NCBI GenBank assembly: GCA_019359495.1
Contig: JAHHHF010000005.1
Span: 1 to 38,756, forward strand
Direction: 5' to 3'
Source of the DNA: Goleter apudmare HA4340-LM2
Lineage (GTDB): Bacteria > Cyanobacteriota > Cyanobacteriia > Cyanobacteriales > Nostocaceae
DNA length: 38,756 bases
Shown here: piece after piece, positions 18,269 to 26,777 of the stretch
How positions within the stretch are numbered: the stretch's first letter is position 1
How the letters are laid out: each line of letters begins with the position of its first letter
The notes under the pieces: model-generated
What the model saw: the letters and a program-made list of their open reading frames with translations, nothing else
Databases searched by the model: none
What the model was told of the DNA's origin: nothing
Made by a program: the position numbers and the translations under genes

Positions 18269-18691
18269 ATGGAAGAGCTACTAGAACTAAGGCAACTTTT
18301 AGAACAGGGTAAAGTTCCAGAAGCCTTGTTATTAGTGGATGAGTTAGAAGAAATGAGCCTGAGTGACAAAATCAATAAAATTGACAGCTACGGCGTCATT
18401 CTGCTCATCCATTTAATTAAACAGCAAGCTGAACAACGCTTGACCCGCTCTTGGCAAATTTCTACAGAAAATGCTGTGCGGGAAATCAATAAAACTAACA
18501 AGCGCCGCAAATCAGGTGGTTTTTACTTAAATCAGGCAGAATTAATAGATATCCTGCAACAAGCATATCCCATTGCCCTCAAAAGAGCCGCCCTAGAAGC
18601 TTTTGAGGGACGTTATGAAGCTGAAGAATTAGCGGTGATGGTAGATGAGCCAGCAATTCTAGCCGAGGCGTTGCAACTGATTCAGCACTAA
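18269..18691 (+). CDS. Small DUF29-like protein
   Basis: This 140-residue acidic, mostly helical protein has no signal peptide or membrane segment. The N-terminal helix pair (LLELRQLLEQGKVPEALLLVDELEEMS) is followed by a segment, HLIKQQAEQRLTRSWQISTENAVREIN, that resembles the core of DUF29 proteins (helix, R-S-W, then an R-x-I helix). The C-terminal part (YPIALKRAALEA) matches the DUF29 end. DUF29 proteins are very numerous in cyanobacteria and have no established function. The gene follows glmU after a palindrome-bearing 160-bp gap. Assignment is by pattern only. Confidence 0.75.
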   Translation: MEELLELRQLLEQGKVPEALLLVDELEEMSLSDKINKIDSYGVILLIHLIKQQAEQRLTRSWQISTENAVREINKTNKRRKSGGFYLNQAELIDILQQAYPIALKRAALEAFEGRYEAEELAVMVDEPAILAEALQLIQH

Positions 18692-18765
18692 CACCAATTC
18701 TCTACAATCCGCAAAGAGATCCAAACCGCAAAACCTAGGTTCTGCAAGGTTTTCGCAATTACGAA

Positions 18766-19725
18766 TTACGAATTGGCATAACCTACCAATTCATCACCAG
18801 TCCATTCCAAGGTATCACCAATCTTTTCACCGTCATGGTAAGCTGCGAGTAAGACTTGACTAGTTTTACCCCAAGCGATCGCGCCATCAGCATCAAGAGC
18901 GATCGCCCCAAAATCCCGCTTGTTCTCTAAGGCTTCGACAAATGAGCGCTGCATGGCTTCCTTCAGCGATAAACCATCAGTTACACGTACAACAACCTTA
19001 GCTGCTAGGCACTCATCTATGATGTCTTCGCCAATACCAGTACAACTTACACCAGCTTTACTGGTAGCATAATTACCCGCAGGCATCGCAGAATCACTGA
19101 CTCTCCCAATCCGCTCAAAGCCTTTACCGCCTGTAGACGTACCAGCAGCTAGCTTACCAAAGGCATCTAAAGCTACTATGCCGATGGTACCGCGTCGCGC
19201 ATTGCTAGCTTCCACCAGTTCGGTTTCTGCCACAACCCCAGCCATTGGGCTTTTAAAGTTATCTTGACGCTCTTGTATCCATTCTTGCAACCGCAAATCA
19301 GTTAAAGCGTTGTAACTAGGGACTTGCAACTCCCGCGCTAGTTCTGCAGAACCGTAATCTGAGAGTACTCTATCTGGCGAGGTTTGCAGAAATTGTGCTA
19401 AATCAATTGGGTTTTTTACCCGCGAGATATTAATCACACCACTAAACCGCCCTGATGCACCATCCATCAGCGAAGCACTCATGCGAATTTGACCATCAGA
19501 TTGCAGGACTGAACCAGTACCAGCATTAAAGCGGGGATTATCTTCTAACAATTGGCAACCTCGCACTACGGCTTCAGTTGCACTTTTTCCCTCAATTAGC
19601 AGAGAATACACTTCCTCTACCACTGTAGAGAGCGCTTGGCGCACCGCCTCCACTCCTCCTTTCCCGTGAAGAGAACTACCAGCCCCCCCGTGAATTATTA
19701 ATTTCGGTTGCACCTCTAACTTCAT
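18766..19725 (-). CDS. iaaA: Isoaspartyl peptidase / L-asparaginase precursor (Ntn hydrolase)
   Basis: This 319-residue plant-type asparaginase precursor cleaves itself before T180 (in ARRGTIGIV) to free the N-terminal threonine nucleophile of the beta subunit. The mature enzyme removes beta-aspartyl residues from dipeptides and also hydrolyses asparagine. The alpha part has LIIHGGAGSS and NPRFNAGTGSVLQSDG. The beta part has STGGKGFERIGRVSDSAMPAGNYA, with the Arg and Asp that bind the substrate, and SCTGIGEDII. In cyanobacteria such enzymes can act on beta-Asp-Arg released from cyanophycin, which would suit a nitrogen-storing organism; this role is inferred. It lies about 30 bp downstream of the DUF2256 gene on the same strand and may be co-transcribed with it. 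Confidence 0.93.
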   Translation of the reverse strand: MKLEVQPKLIIHGGAGSSLHGKGGVEAVRQALSTVVEEVYSLLIEGKSATEAVVRGCQLLEDNPRFNAGTGSVLQSDGQIRMSASLMDGASGRFSGVINISRVKNPIDLAQFLQTSPDRVLSDYGSAELARELQVPSYNALTDLRLQEWIQERQDNFKSPMAGVVAETELVEASNARRGTIGIVALDAFGKLAAGTSTGGKGFERIGRVSDSAMPAGNYATSKAGVSCTGIGEDIIDECLAAKVVVRVTDGLSLKEAMQRSFVEALENKRDFGAIALDADGAIAWGKTSQVLLAAYHDGEKIGDTLEWTGDELVGYANS

Positions 19726-19758
19726 ATATCCTTTGCGCTATTTGCGTCTGGTGTGGTG

Positions 19759-19929
19759 TTAGCTTTGATTCGTTTCATTTTTAGCCTCAGAACGCCGACG
19801 ACGGCAACGTTCTGAGCAGTATTTCACTTCGTCCCAGCAATCTTGCCATTTCTTACGCCAAGTGAAAGGACGTTCACATACTGGACAAATTTTGGTAGGC
19901 AGGTCTGATTTAGAACGCGCACGTCCCAT
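19759..19929 (-). CDS. DUF2256 small zinc-ribbon-like protein
   Basis: This 56-residue basic protein reads KICPVCERPFTWRKKW...KYCSERCRRRR, the pattern of DUF2256. C-x2-C and C-x3-C pairs suggest one zinc site. I place the start at the internal ATG giving MGRARSKSD, since the domain in other members begins close to such a sequence. An upstream in-frame ATG at 19956 would add 9 hydrophobic residues. It is 33 bp upstream of the isoaspartyl peptidase gene, same strand. Molecular function is unknown. Confidence 0.85.
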   Translation of the reverse strand: MGRARSKSDLPTKICPVCERPFTWRKKWQDCWDEVKYCSERCRRRRSEAKNETNQS

Positions 19930-20362
19930 AAGAATACTGTGCAGATTTAACCACAAATTTGCGAGACTAATGGAAAATAATTATAACCATTTTGTTACAT
20001 CGGGAGGATACATTTTGGCAATAAATGTGGGGTCAATCCCCCATAGACTTATTTCTCGGTAAATTACCTGGCAATATACGACTATTTGCTGTTTTATTGA
20101 CTGTATAGCAGGTTAATACATCCCTCCCAATGATGATTACGAAGGGATTTACAGAAAATTAGGGAAAAACAACAGCAAGTCCATGAAGGTAAATCACAAC
20201 AGCCAACATCCAGGTGTTTGGAGGGTGAAAAACCTCATCGCAAGGCGAATATTATTCTGTAGTGCATAAAACTTACTTTAAACAGTATTAATACTGAATT
20301 AACTAAAATATCGGGAGCAGTCTGAGCAAAAACAGGGTATTGTTAATGATTTGTGTTTTTAG

Positions 20363-20537
20363 CTCGACTTTATCCATTTTTACGAAAACCAAAACCCGAC
20401 GCTCAAACCATTATGGGACAGTAGTTTTAGTTTTTGGACTGGAGTGCAAATCAGTGACATGGAAAAAGTATTTGCCAAAAAACCAGGATTTTTGCCGGAT
20501 AAGGAAAGCCAAGTTCTTAATTTTGGATAAAGTCGAG
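20363..20537. repeat. Segment bounded by perfect 14-bp inverted repeats (MITE-like)
   Basis: CTCGACTTTATCCA at 20363-20376 is exactly inverted at 20524-20537, bounding a 175-bp segment with no coding capacity. This is the size and form of a miniature inverted-repeat element. I could not identify a clear target-site duplication, so it remains a candidate. Confidence 0.45.
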
Positions 20538-20569
20538 TTTAGGCTGTATTTAATTTTGAATGTTGTTAG

Positions 20570-20622
20570 CGCAGCGTTAGCGAGTCCGCGTTCGCTTTTA
20601 GCGTCTCGAAGAGAGCGTCATT
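20570..20622. repeat. Dispersed GCGCAGCGTTAGCG / CGTCTCGAAGAGAGCG repeat
   Basis: A GC-rich word (GCGCAGCGTTAGCGAGTCCG, then GCGTCTCGAAGAGAGCGTC with its small palindrome CTCGAAGAG) interrupts AT-rich sequence. Similar words recur throughout Nostocales genomes. Its neighbour TTTTGAATTTTGAATT is another such intergenic word, also found between the tRNA-like units at 26.4-26.8 kb. Confidence 0.6.
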
Positions 20623-20639
20623 TTGAATTTTGAATTGAT

Positions 20640-23525
20640 TCATGTAGCTAACAACAACAACAAACGGCTAACTACGCGATGATCTGGTAGTTGATAGAAG
20701 TGTAATTCTCCTTGCATCTGCTGAATGAGGGTTTGGCAGATTTGCAGGTGTAAACCTGGTGGTTGATGGAGGAGTGAGGGAGCCAACACATCCTTGGGTG
20801 TATCTTGATTGAGCGCTGCTAGTAGTTGTGGTTCGATAGTGCCATTGTCTGTGATCGATAAGTCTAGGGTGCGTTCATCTAAGCGGCGACACCAGATGTC
20901 AATTCTGCCACCATTGTGGGAACGGTTACAGGCAGCAACTAATAATTCATGGAGAACTAATTCAATTTTGACAATATCACCAGCGATCGCCATTGAGGTT
21001 TGATAGCCTAAGGTGGGAATATCTTTGAGGTATGAAGCGCTTTTTGGTGATTCCTGCTCATCAGTTCCTTGTCCCAAACCATGCACACCCACCCACAGCT
21101 TTTGTTGTTTGAGTAAACTTTCTATTCTTTCGAGGGAACGCTTGAGCAAACTGGTGACTGGCATAGTTTCAGCGTTGATATGTAATTGCCAATCTTCAAG
21201 TTTTAGCAGTCCATTGATGGCATTGGTTGTGTGGTCTAGTTGCCTTAATAATAGCTGGTAGCGTGTCTTAGTCAGTTCAGTATTAGGAATACCCAAATCA
21301 TGGATTTGCCCAATTAACAGTGTCGCCGTTCTTTGGATTTCTTCTAGACGGCGATGTTTGTACCAATTAAGTTGTTGTAATTCGTGGGTTGTGGAATCTA
21401 AAAGTTGGGTGATTTGTTTTTGACGACGGAACCAAGCTAATTGAAAAATCAGAGTTTCTACAGCACTGAGGCTTTGTTGTGACCATTGACAACCATGATG
21501 TGCTGCCATTAGTACTACACCTGTAGGTTCATAAGCGGTGGAAGTACGTAAAGCCATCACTAAAACTTGACCAATACTAGGATTATTCAACCATCTTCTG
21601 GTTTCTAGGGGTAAATCATCTACATTCAAGATTAGGTAACTGTCTGTGGCCAGTGCCCATTGAATGAGAACTTCACTTTGGATAGAGATAGATGCATCCA
21701 TCTCTATGGCAAATTGATTATTAGCAATTACTCCAGGAATAATTTCTACCTGTTGTTGACCAGGCGTCCAGGTAAGTAGTAGCGCCAAAGGACAGCCAAG
21801 AATAGATGCAATTTCTTTCAAAGCTGTACGTTCTGGATAGGTTTCCCCTTTCTTAGTTTTTTCTTGTGGATCTGGCGTTAGGATATTTAAACACTGCCCA
21901 GAAGCTCGTAAAATCTTCTGTTGCTCCTCATTCATAGATTGCATCTGCCACTGACGCATAATTACACCAATTTGCTGACTGACAGCCCACAACAGTTCTT
22001 TTTCCAGAGTTGTCCAAGAATGATGGGTTTCGTGAGTGATGATTAAAAGCGTCCCAGGTAAACGCTCTTGAGTGCAGTTGCAAATTAAGAGTGAATGGAT
22101 GTTATTTCCTAAAAACAGAGGACGCCAGGGAAAAAACCGCAAATCTTCATCTAAGTGCTCAATCTCTATGGCTGCACTGGTACACTGTATGAGTTGCCTA
22201 TCTATTTCTGTGAGAGTATTGAGCGTAAAAGTTAAAGGTCGGCGGTTATGGGGCTGACTCTGGTAAAAAATTTGATAATGATTTTGTTCCTTGTGGTACT
22301 GCAATAGTAAAAAGCGAGTGGCAGCTAATCGATCTAAAACTCTTGTTGCACAGTTGTATAGTGTTTCATGGAGGTTATGCTCGCTATAGATAGCTTGAGC
22401 AACTTGACTAGTTAAATGGGCATCCTCTTGAATTTGTTTAATGCTCTTTTCTATGCTGTCAGTGGGAGCCGCTAAAGAGATGAACCCAGCCGCACCCTGG
22501 ACAAATTTTTTGTCTGCATCCGACCAAATCCGTGGTTTATGGGCTTCCACCGCCAGAAAACCCAGCAAGTCTTTTTGCCAAATAATCGGGGCTGCTAGGA
22601 GCGATCGCACTCGTAGGCGTTGCAACAACTTACCCGTAAAATGGCTTTTGAGGGAACTACGTGCCTCACCAATCCAAACAATTTGATTAACTGCTAAAGC
22701 ATAATAAAATTCGCTCAAGTCCTGGACTGTGATACCCACCACTGATTGCTGCGGGTGATGAGATTCACGCCCCATGTTGATCAGCTGGTTGTTCATGCGA
22801 CACCAAAAATAGCGCCCTTGTCGCTCAAACCAATAAATAGCTGTCCGACTGGGAGAAACAAATTGATGGGTTGCGCCTACTACTGCTTCCAGCCTTTTAT
22901 CCAGGTTACTTAAGCTATGTAAATTTTCCAGCAATTTTAACAAGGGAGCTTCTGAATGCTTAATTTGCTTTTGCTGGCAATTGATCTCATGCTGATAAAG
23001 CAATGCCCCTAGCTCACCGATAACTATCATGAGCCTAGCTCTGGCTTCTCCTGTCAGTAAGTAGCCCCAGCGTTCTGAACCGAGTAACAAGATACCCAAA
23101 CAGCGATCCTGATAGCGAATTGGTAAAATGATTGTTCCCTGGATCTCAGATTTCTTTGCGACTTCTTGCCATTCTTGGGCACGGTGTTCATCTCGTAAAT
23201 CCGCTACACCCAAGGGACGCTGTTCAATTATGACTTGCTCGAATAAATCTCCAGGATTGAGTAGTAACCGTTTTTGTAAAAAAGTGCTGTCATTACCAGG
23301 AGTTAGGCCTCCTTGACCAAGTAATACGTGATTTAGGCGATCATAGAGAGAAATCCAAATCAGTTGATAGTCGAACTGCTCTTGGAGATAAGCAATAGTA
23401 GTTGCAATCAGAACGTCAACATTATCCTCTTCTCGAAGTTTCTGGAGCACACGCCCCAAGGAAAGGATCTGTTGTTCGGCGGCTATAGGTTGTTTTGGCT
23501 GCCCCATCTGATTATTGGTCAACAT
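20640..23525 (-). CDS. Multi-GAF sensor protein with degenerate histidine-kinase core
   Basis: This ~961-residue protein carries about four GAF-like modules: roughly residues 20-190, 205-370, 385-545 and 560-730. A helical segment follows (LNWYKHRRLEEIQRTATLLIGQIHDL), which sits where the dimerisation/phospho-acceptor helix of a kinase would be. The C-terminus is HATPase-like, but its boxes are weak: N-box ELLVAACNRSHNGGRIDIW, G1 ITDNGTIEP (no DxGxG) and G2 PPGLHLQIC (no GxGxG). It may therefore bind ligand and partners without phosphorylating, or be an atypical kinase. I start at the ATG at 23525. Another ATG at 23558 adds 11 hydrophobic residues and one at 23507 removes six; no ribosome-binding site decides it. 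No receiver partner is adjacent. Confidence 0.85.
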   Translation of the reverse strand: MLTNNQMGQPKQPIAAEQQILSLGRVLQKLREEDNVDVLIATTIAYLQEQFDYQLIWISLYDRLNHVLLGQGGLTPGNDSTFLQKRLLLNPGDLFEQVIIEQRPLGVADLRDEHRAQEWQEVAKKSEIQGTIILPIRYQDRCLGILLLGSERWGYLLTGEARARLMIVIGELGALLYQHEINCQQKQIKHSEAPLLKLLENLHSLSNLDKRLEAVVGATHQFVSPSRTAIYWFERQGRYFWCRMNNQLINMGRESHHPQQSVVGITVQDLSEFYYALAVNQIVWIGEARSSLKSHFTGKLLQRLRVRSLLAAPIIWQKDLLGFLAVEAHKPRIWSDADKKFVQGAAGFISLAAPTDSIEKSIKQIQEDAHLTSQVAQAIYSEHNLHETLYNCATRVLDRLAATRFLLLQYHKEQNHYQIFYQSQPHNRRPLTFTLNTLTEIDRQLIQCTSAAIEIEHLDEDLRFFPWRPLFLGNNIHSLLICNCTQERLPGTLLIITHETHHSWTTLEKELLWAVSQQIGVIMRQWQMQSMNEEQQKILRASGQCLNILTPDPQEKTKKGETYPERTALKEIASILGCPLALLLTWTPGQQQVEIIPGVIANNQFAIEMDASISIQSEVLIQWALATDSYLILNVDDLPLETRRWLNNPSIGQVLVMALRTSTAYEPTGVVLMAAHHGCQWSQQSLSAVETLIFQLAWFRRQKQITQLLDSTTHELQQLNWYKHRRLEEIQRTATLLIGQIHDLGIPNTELTKTRYQLLLRQLDHTTNAINGLLKLEDWQLHINAETMPVTSLLKRSLERIESLLKQQKLWVGVHGLGQGTDEQESPKSASYLKDIPTLGYQTSMAIAGDIVKIELVLHELLVAACNRSHNGGRIDIWCRRLDERTLDLSITDNGTIEPQLLAALNQDTPKDVLAPSLLHQPPGLHLQICQTLIQQMQGELHFYQLPDHRVVSRLLLLLAT

Positions 23526-23599
23526 AGCATGTAATATATAAGATGCCCAGAAAAGCACGGTGAGTGATAAATTTTCCCCCAGTTAGCTGACATACTACG

Positions 23600-23832
23600 T
23601 TCAGAAAGAATGGGGAATGGAGAATAGGGAATAGGGAACAAAAGAAGAATTTCTTTCCTGTAGCTTTTTCTGGCCCGTTAAAAGGGCACATTGGTTAATT
23701 AAAAAGATTTTGAATGTTTCCTACTACTAAAATTTCTCTTAACTAGACCGTATTAGACTATATTTATTCGCTCCCTGTTTTCTCTTGATATATCCTGATT
23801 TCTTGTTCCCTGTTACCTGTTCCCTGTTAAAA
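23600..23832. repeat. Heptamer-type repeats flanking the pyrD promoter region
   Basis: GGGAATGGAGAATAGGGAATAGGGAAC at about 23611-23639 (7-bp periodicity, GGGAATA) is mirrored by TTCCCTG-type units (TTCCCTGTTACCTGTTCCCTGTTA) at about 23805-23828, right up to the pyrD start. The two sets are roughly reverse complements and could fold together. Confidence 0.7.
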
Positions 23833-24999
23833 ATGGATTTTTATCAAGTAGGAATTCGTCCACTGTTGTTCAATCTGCTCAAAACCGATCCAGAGTGGTT
23901 ACAGCAACAGACGATTCATAGTTTGAGTTGGCTATCGCAAAAGGGCGATCGCCCTGCTGTTAAATCGGTAAATAGATTACTAGAACAGTCTTTGTGCTTA
24001 CAAGATCCACGCCTAGCACAAACTCTATTTGGGCTAAACTTTCCCAACCCTGTAGGTTTAGCAGCAGGGTTTGATAAGGATGGAGTTGCAGCCGATATCT
24101 GGTCGAGTCTGGGTTTTGGGTTTGCGGAACTGGGAACTGTGACATTTTTGCCCCAGCCAGGAAATCCGCGTCCCCGTTTGTTTCGCTTGCCATTAGACAA
24201 GGCTGCTCTCAACCGGATGGGTTTCAATAATAGCGGTGCAGAGGCGATGGCGGCAAGACTTGCCGAGAGAAAACAAGATTTAACCCTTCGGTTACGCTCA
24301 GGGTTCAATTTATCAATACCTATAGGTATAAATTTAGGTAAATCTAAGTTAACACCCCTAGAAGCAGCTGCAAACGATTATCTCAATAGTTTTCGCTTAC
24401 TCCAAAGTTTTGGAGAGTATTTTGTGGTCAATGTCTCTTCCCCGAATACGCCAGGATTGCGATCGCTCCAAGATGCTGCCATGTTAGGTAATATCTTGGA
24501 TGTATTACAACAGGAAAATAATACACGAAAGCCAATTTTTGTCAAGATAGCACCAGATTTGACATGGGAAGCGATCGCTGACATTATCACTCTTGCGCAA
24601 ACTTACCAGCTAGCGGGAATCATCGCCACTAACACCACCATTAGCCGCGATGGTTTGAAAACACAAGTAATTGCCCAAACTGGCAAACCAGTCCAGGAAG
24701 AAGCTGGGGGAATTAGTGGCGCACCATTACGCGATCGTTCCATCGAAGTCATACATTTTATTTGGCAGCAAACCCAAGGAAAATTGCCAGTTATTGGCGT
24801 TGGTGGCATCTTTTCCCCTGAAGATGCCTGGGAAAAAATTACTGCTGGTGCTAGCCTCATCCAAGTCTATACAGGTTGGATTTATGAAGGCCCTTTGATG
24901 GTGCGCCGTATACTTGCGGGGTTGCTGACAAAATTAGAACAAAACGGATTAAATTCAATCTCTGAAGCCATTGGTTTAGAAGCAAAAAGCCAAAAGTAA
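23833..24999 (+). CDS. pyrD: Dihydroorotate dehydrogenase (quinone), class 2
   Basis: PyrD oxidises dihydroorotate to orotate with FMN and passes electrons to membrane quinone, in pyrimidine synthesis. With the ATG at 23833 it has 388 residues. The N-terminal amphipathic helices ([31 protein letters not shown]) that dock class 2 enzymes on the membrane are present. [19 protein letters not shown] binds FMN, the catalytic base S203 lies in [14 protein letters not shown], and [10 protein letters not shown] and [16 protein letters not shown] complete the FMN phosphate site. An in-frame TTG at 23785 would add 16 residues coded by spacer repeat, so I reject it. It is convergent with the membrane-HTH gene (70-bp gap). 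Confidence 0.96.
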   Translation: MDFYQVGIRPLLFNLLKTDPEWLQQQTIHSLSWLSQKGDRPAVKSVNRLLEQSLCLQDPRLAQTLFGLNFPNPVGLAAGFDKDGVAADIWSSLGFGFAELGTVTFLPQPGNPRPRLFRLPLDKAALNRMGFNNSGAEAMAARLAERKQDLTLRLRSGFNLSIPIGINLGKSKLTPLEAAANDYLNSFRLLQSFGEYFVVNVSSPNTPGLRSLQDAAMLGNILDVLQQENNTRKPIFVKIAPDLTWEAIADIITLAQTYQLAGIIATNTTISRDGLKTQVIAQTGKPVQEEAGGISGAPLRDRSIEVIHFIWQQTQGKLPVIGVGGIFSPEDAWEKITAGASLIQVYTGWIYEGPLMVRRILAGLLTKLEQNGLNSISEAIGLEAKSQK

Positions 25000-25070
25000 A
25001 AAGTTAAGATTCAAGGCTCAAATTGGCTAATTTTGCCTTGTTTCTATGACAGAAAAATTCTGACTTACTT

Positions 25071-25805
25071 TTAGCTGGTGCTTTCTTCATCCAAAGGAAA
25101 AAACTCTTTTGTTTTTTGGGAAAAAGACCAAGCAATACCATCTGGATCACGACTGCGACTCCATTCGGGAAACTCCGGATCATTTCGCCGTTTGTACACC
25201 GTACTGGAATAAACATTCAAGCGCTTGGCAAGTTCAGATTGGATCAAAGAACCAAAAACCAACTGTTTTTCCAGTGGAATTTTTACCTCTTCATGGCTTG
25301 CTGGTGGTAGTGATTCACTATCGGCTTCTTGCTGTTCGGGCTTTGGTGGCGGTGGAGCCAAAAGCGTGCTAGCAGTTTTAGTAATTGGTTGAGCAGTAAG
25401 TTCCTTTTCAGGTTCACTGCTGTCGAGGATGTTACCTAAAATACTAGAAGTTATGAAGTAATAAACATCACCCCCTTCTTGAGAGCTAATTATGCTTGCA
25501 CCGAATTCAGTGGCTTTACTATCTAAGTAGCGTTTTGCCTGTGTACCAGAAAAATTTGCCTTCATTGCCAATTCTATTGGCGTAATCTTTCCCTGGTTTT
25601 CCCGAATCATCTGGTGGAAAGTTGGGTTAACTTTCTGACACGACTGTTGCCATTGGTACAATTGAAAAACATTGATACTAATGACTAGTAGTGCTAAAGC
25701 CAGCAAGGCTTTCCAGGTGGAAACCAGGAAAATAATCAAAAACGAGATTGGCAAAAGCAGAACGAGAAAACCCTTCCCGTTGGCTTCTATTAGTTTTTCA
25801 CTCAT
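25071..25805 (-). CDS. Membrane-anchored protein with helix-turn-helix-like C-terminus
   Basis: The protein (244 residues from the ATG at 25805; a TTG at 25820 would add five) is not one I can name. Two close hydrophobic segments (about residues 13-30 and 32-48) form an N-terminal hairpin anchor. A winged-helix-like region follows (QMIRENQGKITPIELAMKANFSGTQAKRYLDSKATEFGASIISSQEGGDVYYF). Then come a Pro/Glu-rich linker (LAPPPPKPEQQEADSES) and a second HTH-like part (SELAKRLNVYSSTVYKRRNDPEFPEWSRSRDPDGIAWSF), which resembles small excisionase/AlpA-type DNA-binding modules. I infer a membrane-tethered DNA-binding protein. It is convergent with pyrD. Confidence 0.75.
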   Translation of the reverse strand: MSEKLIEANGKGFLVLLLPISFLIIFLVSTWKALLALALLVISINVFQLYQWQQSCQKVNPTFHQMIRENQGKITPIELAMKANFSGTQAKRYLDSKATEFGASIISSQEGGDVYYFITSSILGNILDSSEPEKELTAQPITKTASTLLAPPPPKPEQQEADSESLPPASHEEVKIPLEKQLVFGSLIQSELAKRLNVYSSTVYKRRNDPEFPEWSRSRDPDGIAWSFSQKTKEFFPLDEESTS

Positions 25806-25820
25806 GCTGATTACTGCCAA

Positions 25821-26456
25821 GTGAACTGTTTAGAAACAATAATACTGATCTTGGCAAAAATTGTGACATTTTTTTGTATCGTTTGGCAAAGTTGTGGCAA
25901 ATTTGCCCACAAAAATTTTTCCTGGTGAGCTTAAGGCTAACCATACTGTCTAAAAAACCAGTCTTGGGGAAGATTTCAGGAAAAATAATTTGCCAAATCA
26001 CCAAATCAAGTTTCGGTGTTACAACACAGGCAAATCTAAGATAAAAGTATTTTTTATACAAAAAGGTATCGTAACGACATAAGTATAGAATTTAAACAGT
26101 AATTCAGCCCATGTCATATCCAACTAACTACACAACGTAATTTTCAGGCTTTACAAAAATTCATCATCAAAGCTATATTCCTCTTCCCTCCTGCCTTGTC
26201 ATAACGATAATTTTCAACACTGAACTACGTAGGACTTAAGCAAAAAATTTAGAATTAGCTTTCTGGAGACTTGACAGCCAGAAATATACGTATTACATTA
26301 ATACTACAGAGCAAAGTTCACAAAGAAATCAGCTTTCTTAATGGCGGATAGCTCAAGTGTCAAAGCACTCATATTCTCTGCAAAAACTGACATATCTAGG
26401 TTCATCGCATACAATTTGCTAGCCAGAACCTTGATGTTGAAATTTTGAATTGTTAT
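25821..26456. other. Intergenic region upstream of the tRNA-like RNA array
   Basis: This 636-bp AT-rich spacer must hold the promoter of the RNA array and of the minus-strand membrane-HTH gene. Its right end contains a possible decayed tRNA-like stretch (26342-26425, see findings). The rest shows nothing recognisable. Confidence 0.5.
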
Positions 26457-26587
26457 GTGACGGGTGGCGAAATTGGTAAACGCACCAAAACATCCTTATT
26501 CAGCCCTTGCCTGCAAAGGCCGACGAATGAGGGTTATCGATTGCAAATCAGGTACATTGTGGGTTCAAATCCCACCCCGTCACACCA
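26457..26587 (+). ncRNA. Y RNA-like ncRNA with tRNA-like module, copy 1
   Basis: The ends form a tRNA acceptor: TGACGGG (26458-26464) pairs with CCCGTCA (26576-26582). An extra G26457-C26583 pair would leave A plus an encoded CCA. The D arm is tRNA-Leu-like (GCG / loop AAATTGGTAAA with the GG pair / CGC). The T arm is GTGGG-TTCAAAT-CCCAC, fully canonical. In place of an anticodon arm there is a stem CCTTATTC (26494-26501) with GAATGAGG (26525-26532), closing a hairpin GCCT-GCAA-AGGC (26509-26520, GNRA loop) with CGAC unpaired on its 3' side, then AGGGTTATCG. Bacterial Y RNAs bound by Ro60 are known to include tRNA-mimicking forms and are often encoded next to the Ro60 gene, as here. It is not a working tRNA because no anticodon arm can form. 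A general tRNA finder may miscall it as a leucine tRNA or pseudogene. Confidence 0.75.
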
Positions 26588-26612
26588 AATCTAATTTTGA
26601 ATTTTAAATTGT

Positions 26613-26754
26613 TGGTGGGTAGCTCAATTTAGTAGAGCAGTGAACGGGTTAATCACCCATAGTCCTTGGTTCACAACCTTGCCTGTAAAGGCCGACGAAT
26701 TGAGGGTTATCGTGAATTCATCGGTTGCAGGTGCAAATCCTGCCCCGCCATCCA
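26613..26754 (+). ncRNA. Y RNA-like ncRNA with tRNA-like module, copy 2
   Basis: Acceptor TGGTGGG (26613-26619) pairs with CCCGCCA (26744-26750), followed by T and an encoded CCA. The D arm is GCTC-AATTTAGTA-GAGC, lacking the GG pair. The T arm is GCAGG-TGCAAAT-CCTGC. The central module repeats copy 1: CCTTGGTTC (26664-26672) with GAATTGAGG (26697-26705), hairpin GCCT-GTAA-AGGC (26681-26692), CGAC, then AGGGTTATCG. Unlike the others it has an extra small hairpin GGGT-TAATC-ACCC (26646-26658) that looks like a leftover asparagine-type anticodon arm. GTGAAC/GTTCAC (26640-26645, 26669-26674) offers a competing fold. Confidence 0.72.
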
Positions 26755-26777
26755 AAACCTAATTTTGAATTGTTTAT

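Larger units (their letters stand above)
19930..20639. other. Repeat-bearing intergenic region
   Basis: This ~700-bp spacer lies between the 3' end of the multi-GAF gene and the DUF2256 start, both minus strand. It contains an inverted-repeat-bounded segment (20363-20537) and a GC-rich dispersed-repeat stretch (20570-20620), each listed. No gene is supported: the open frame at 20340-20633 runs through these repeats. Confidence 0.55.

Noticed and set aside
20340-20633. 97-codon plus-strand frame
   Set aside because: It runs through an inverted-repeat element and a dispersed repeat, with no family features or ribosome-binding site.
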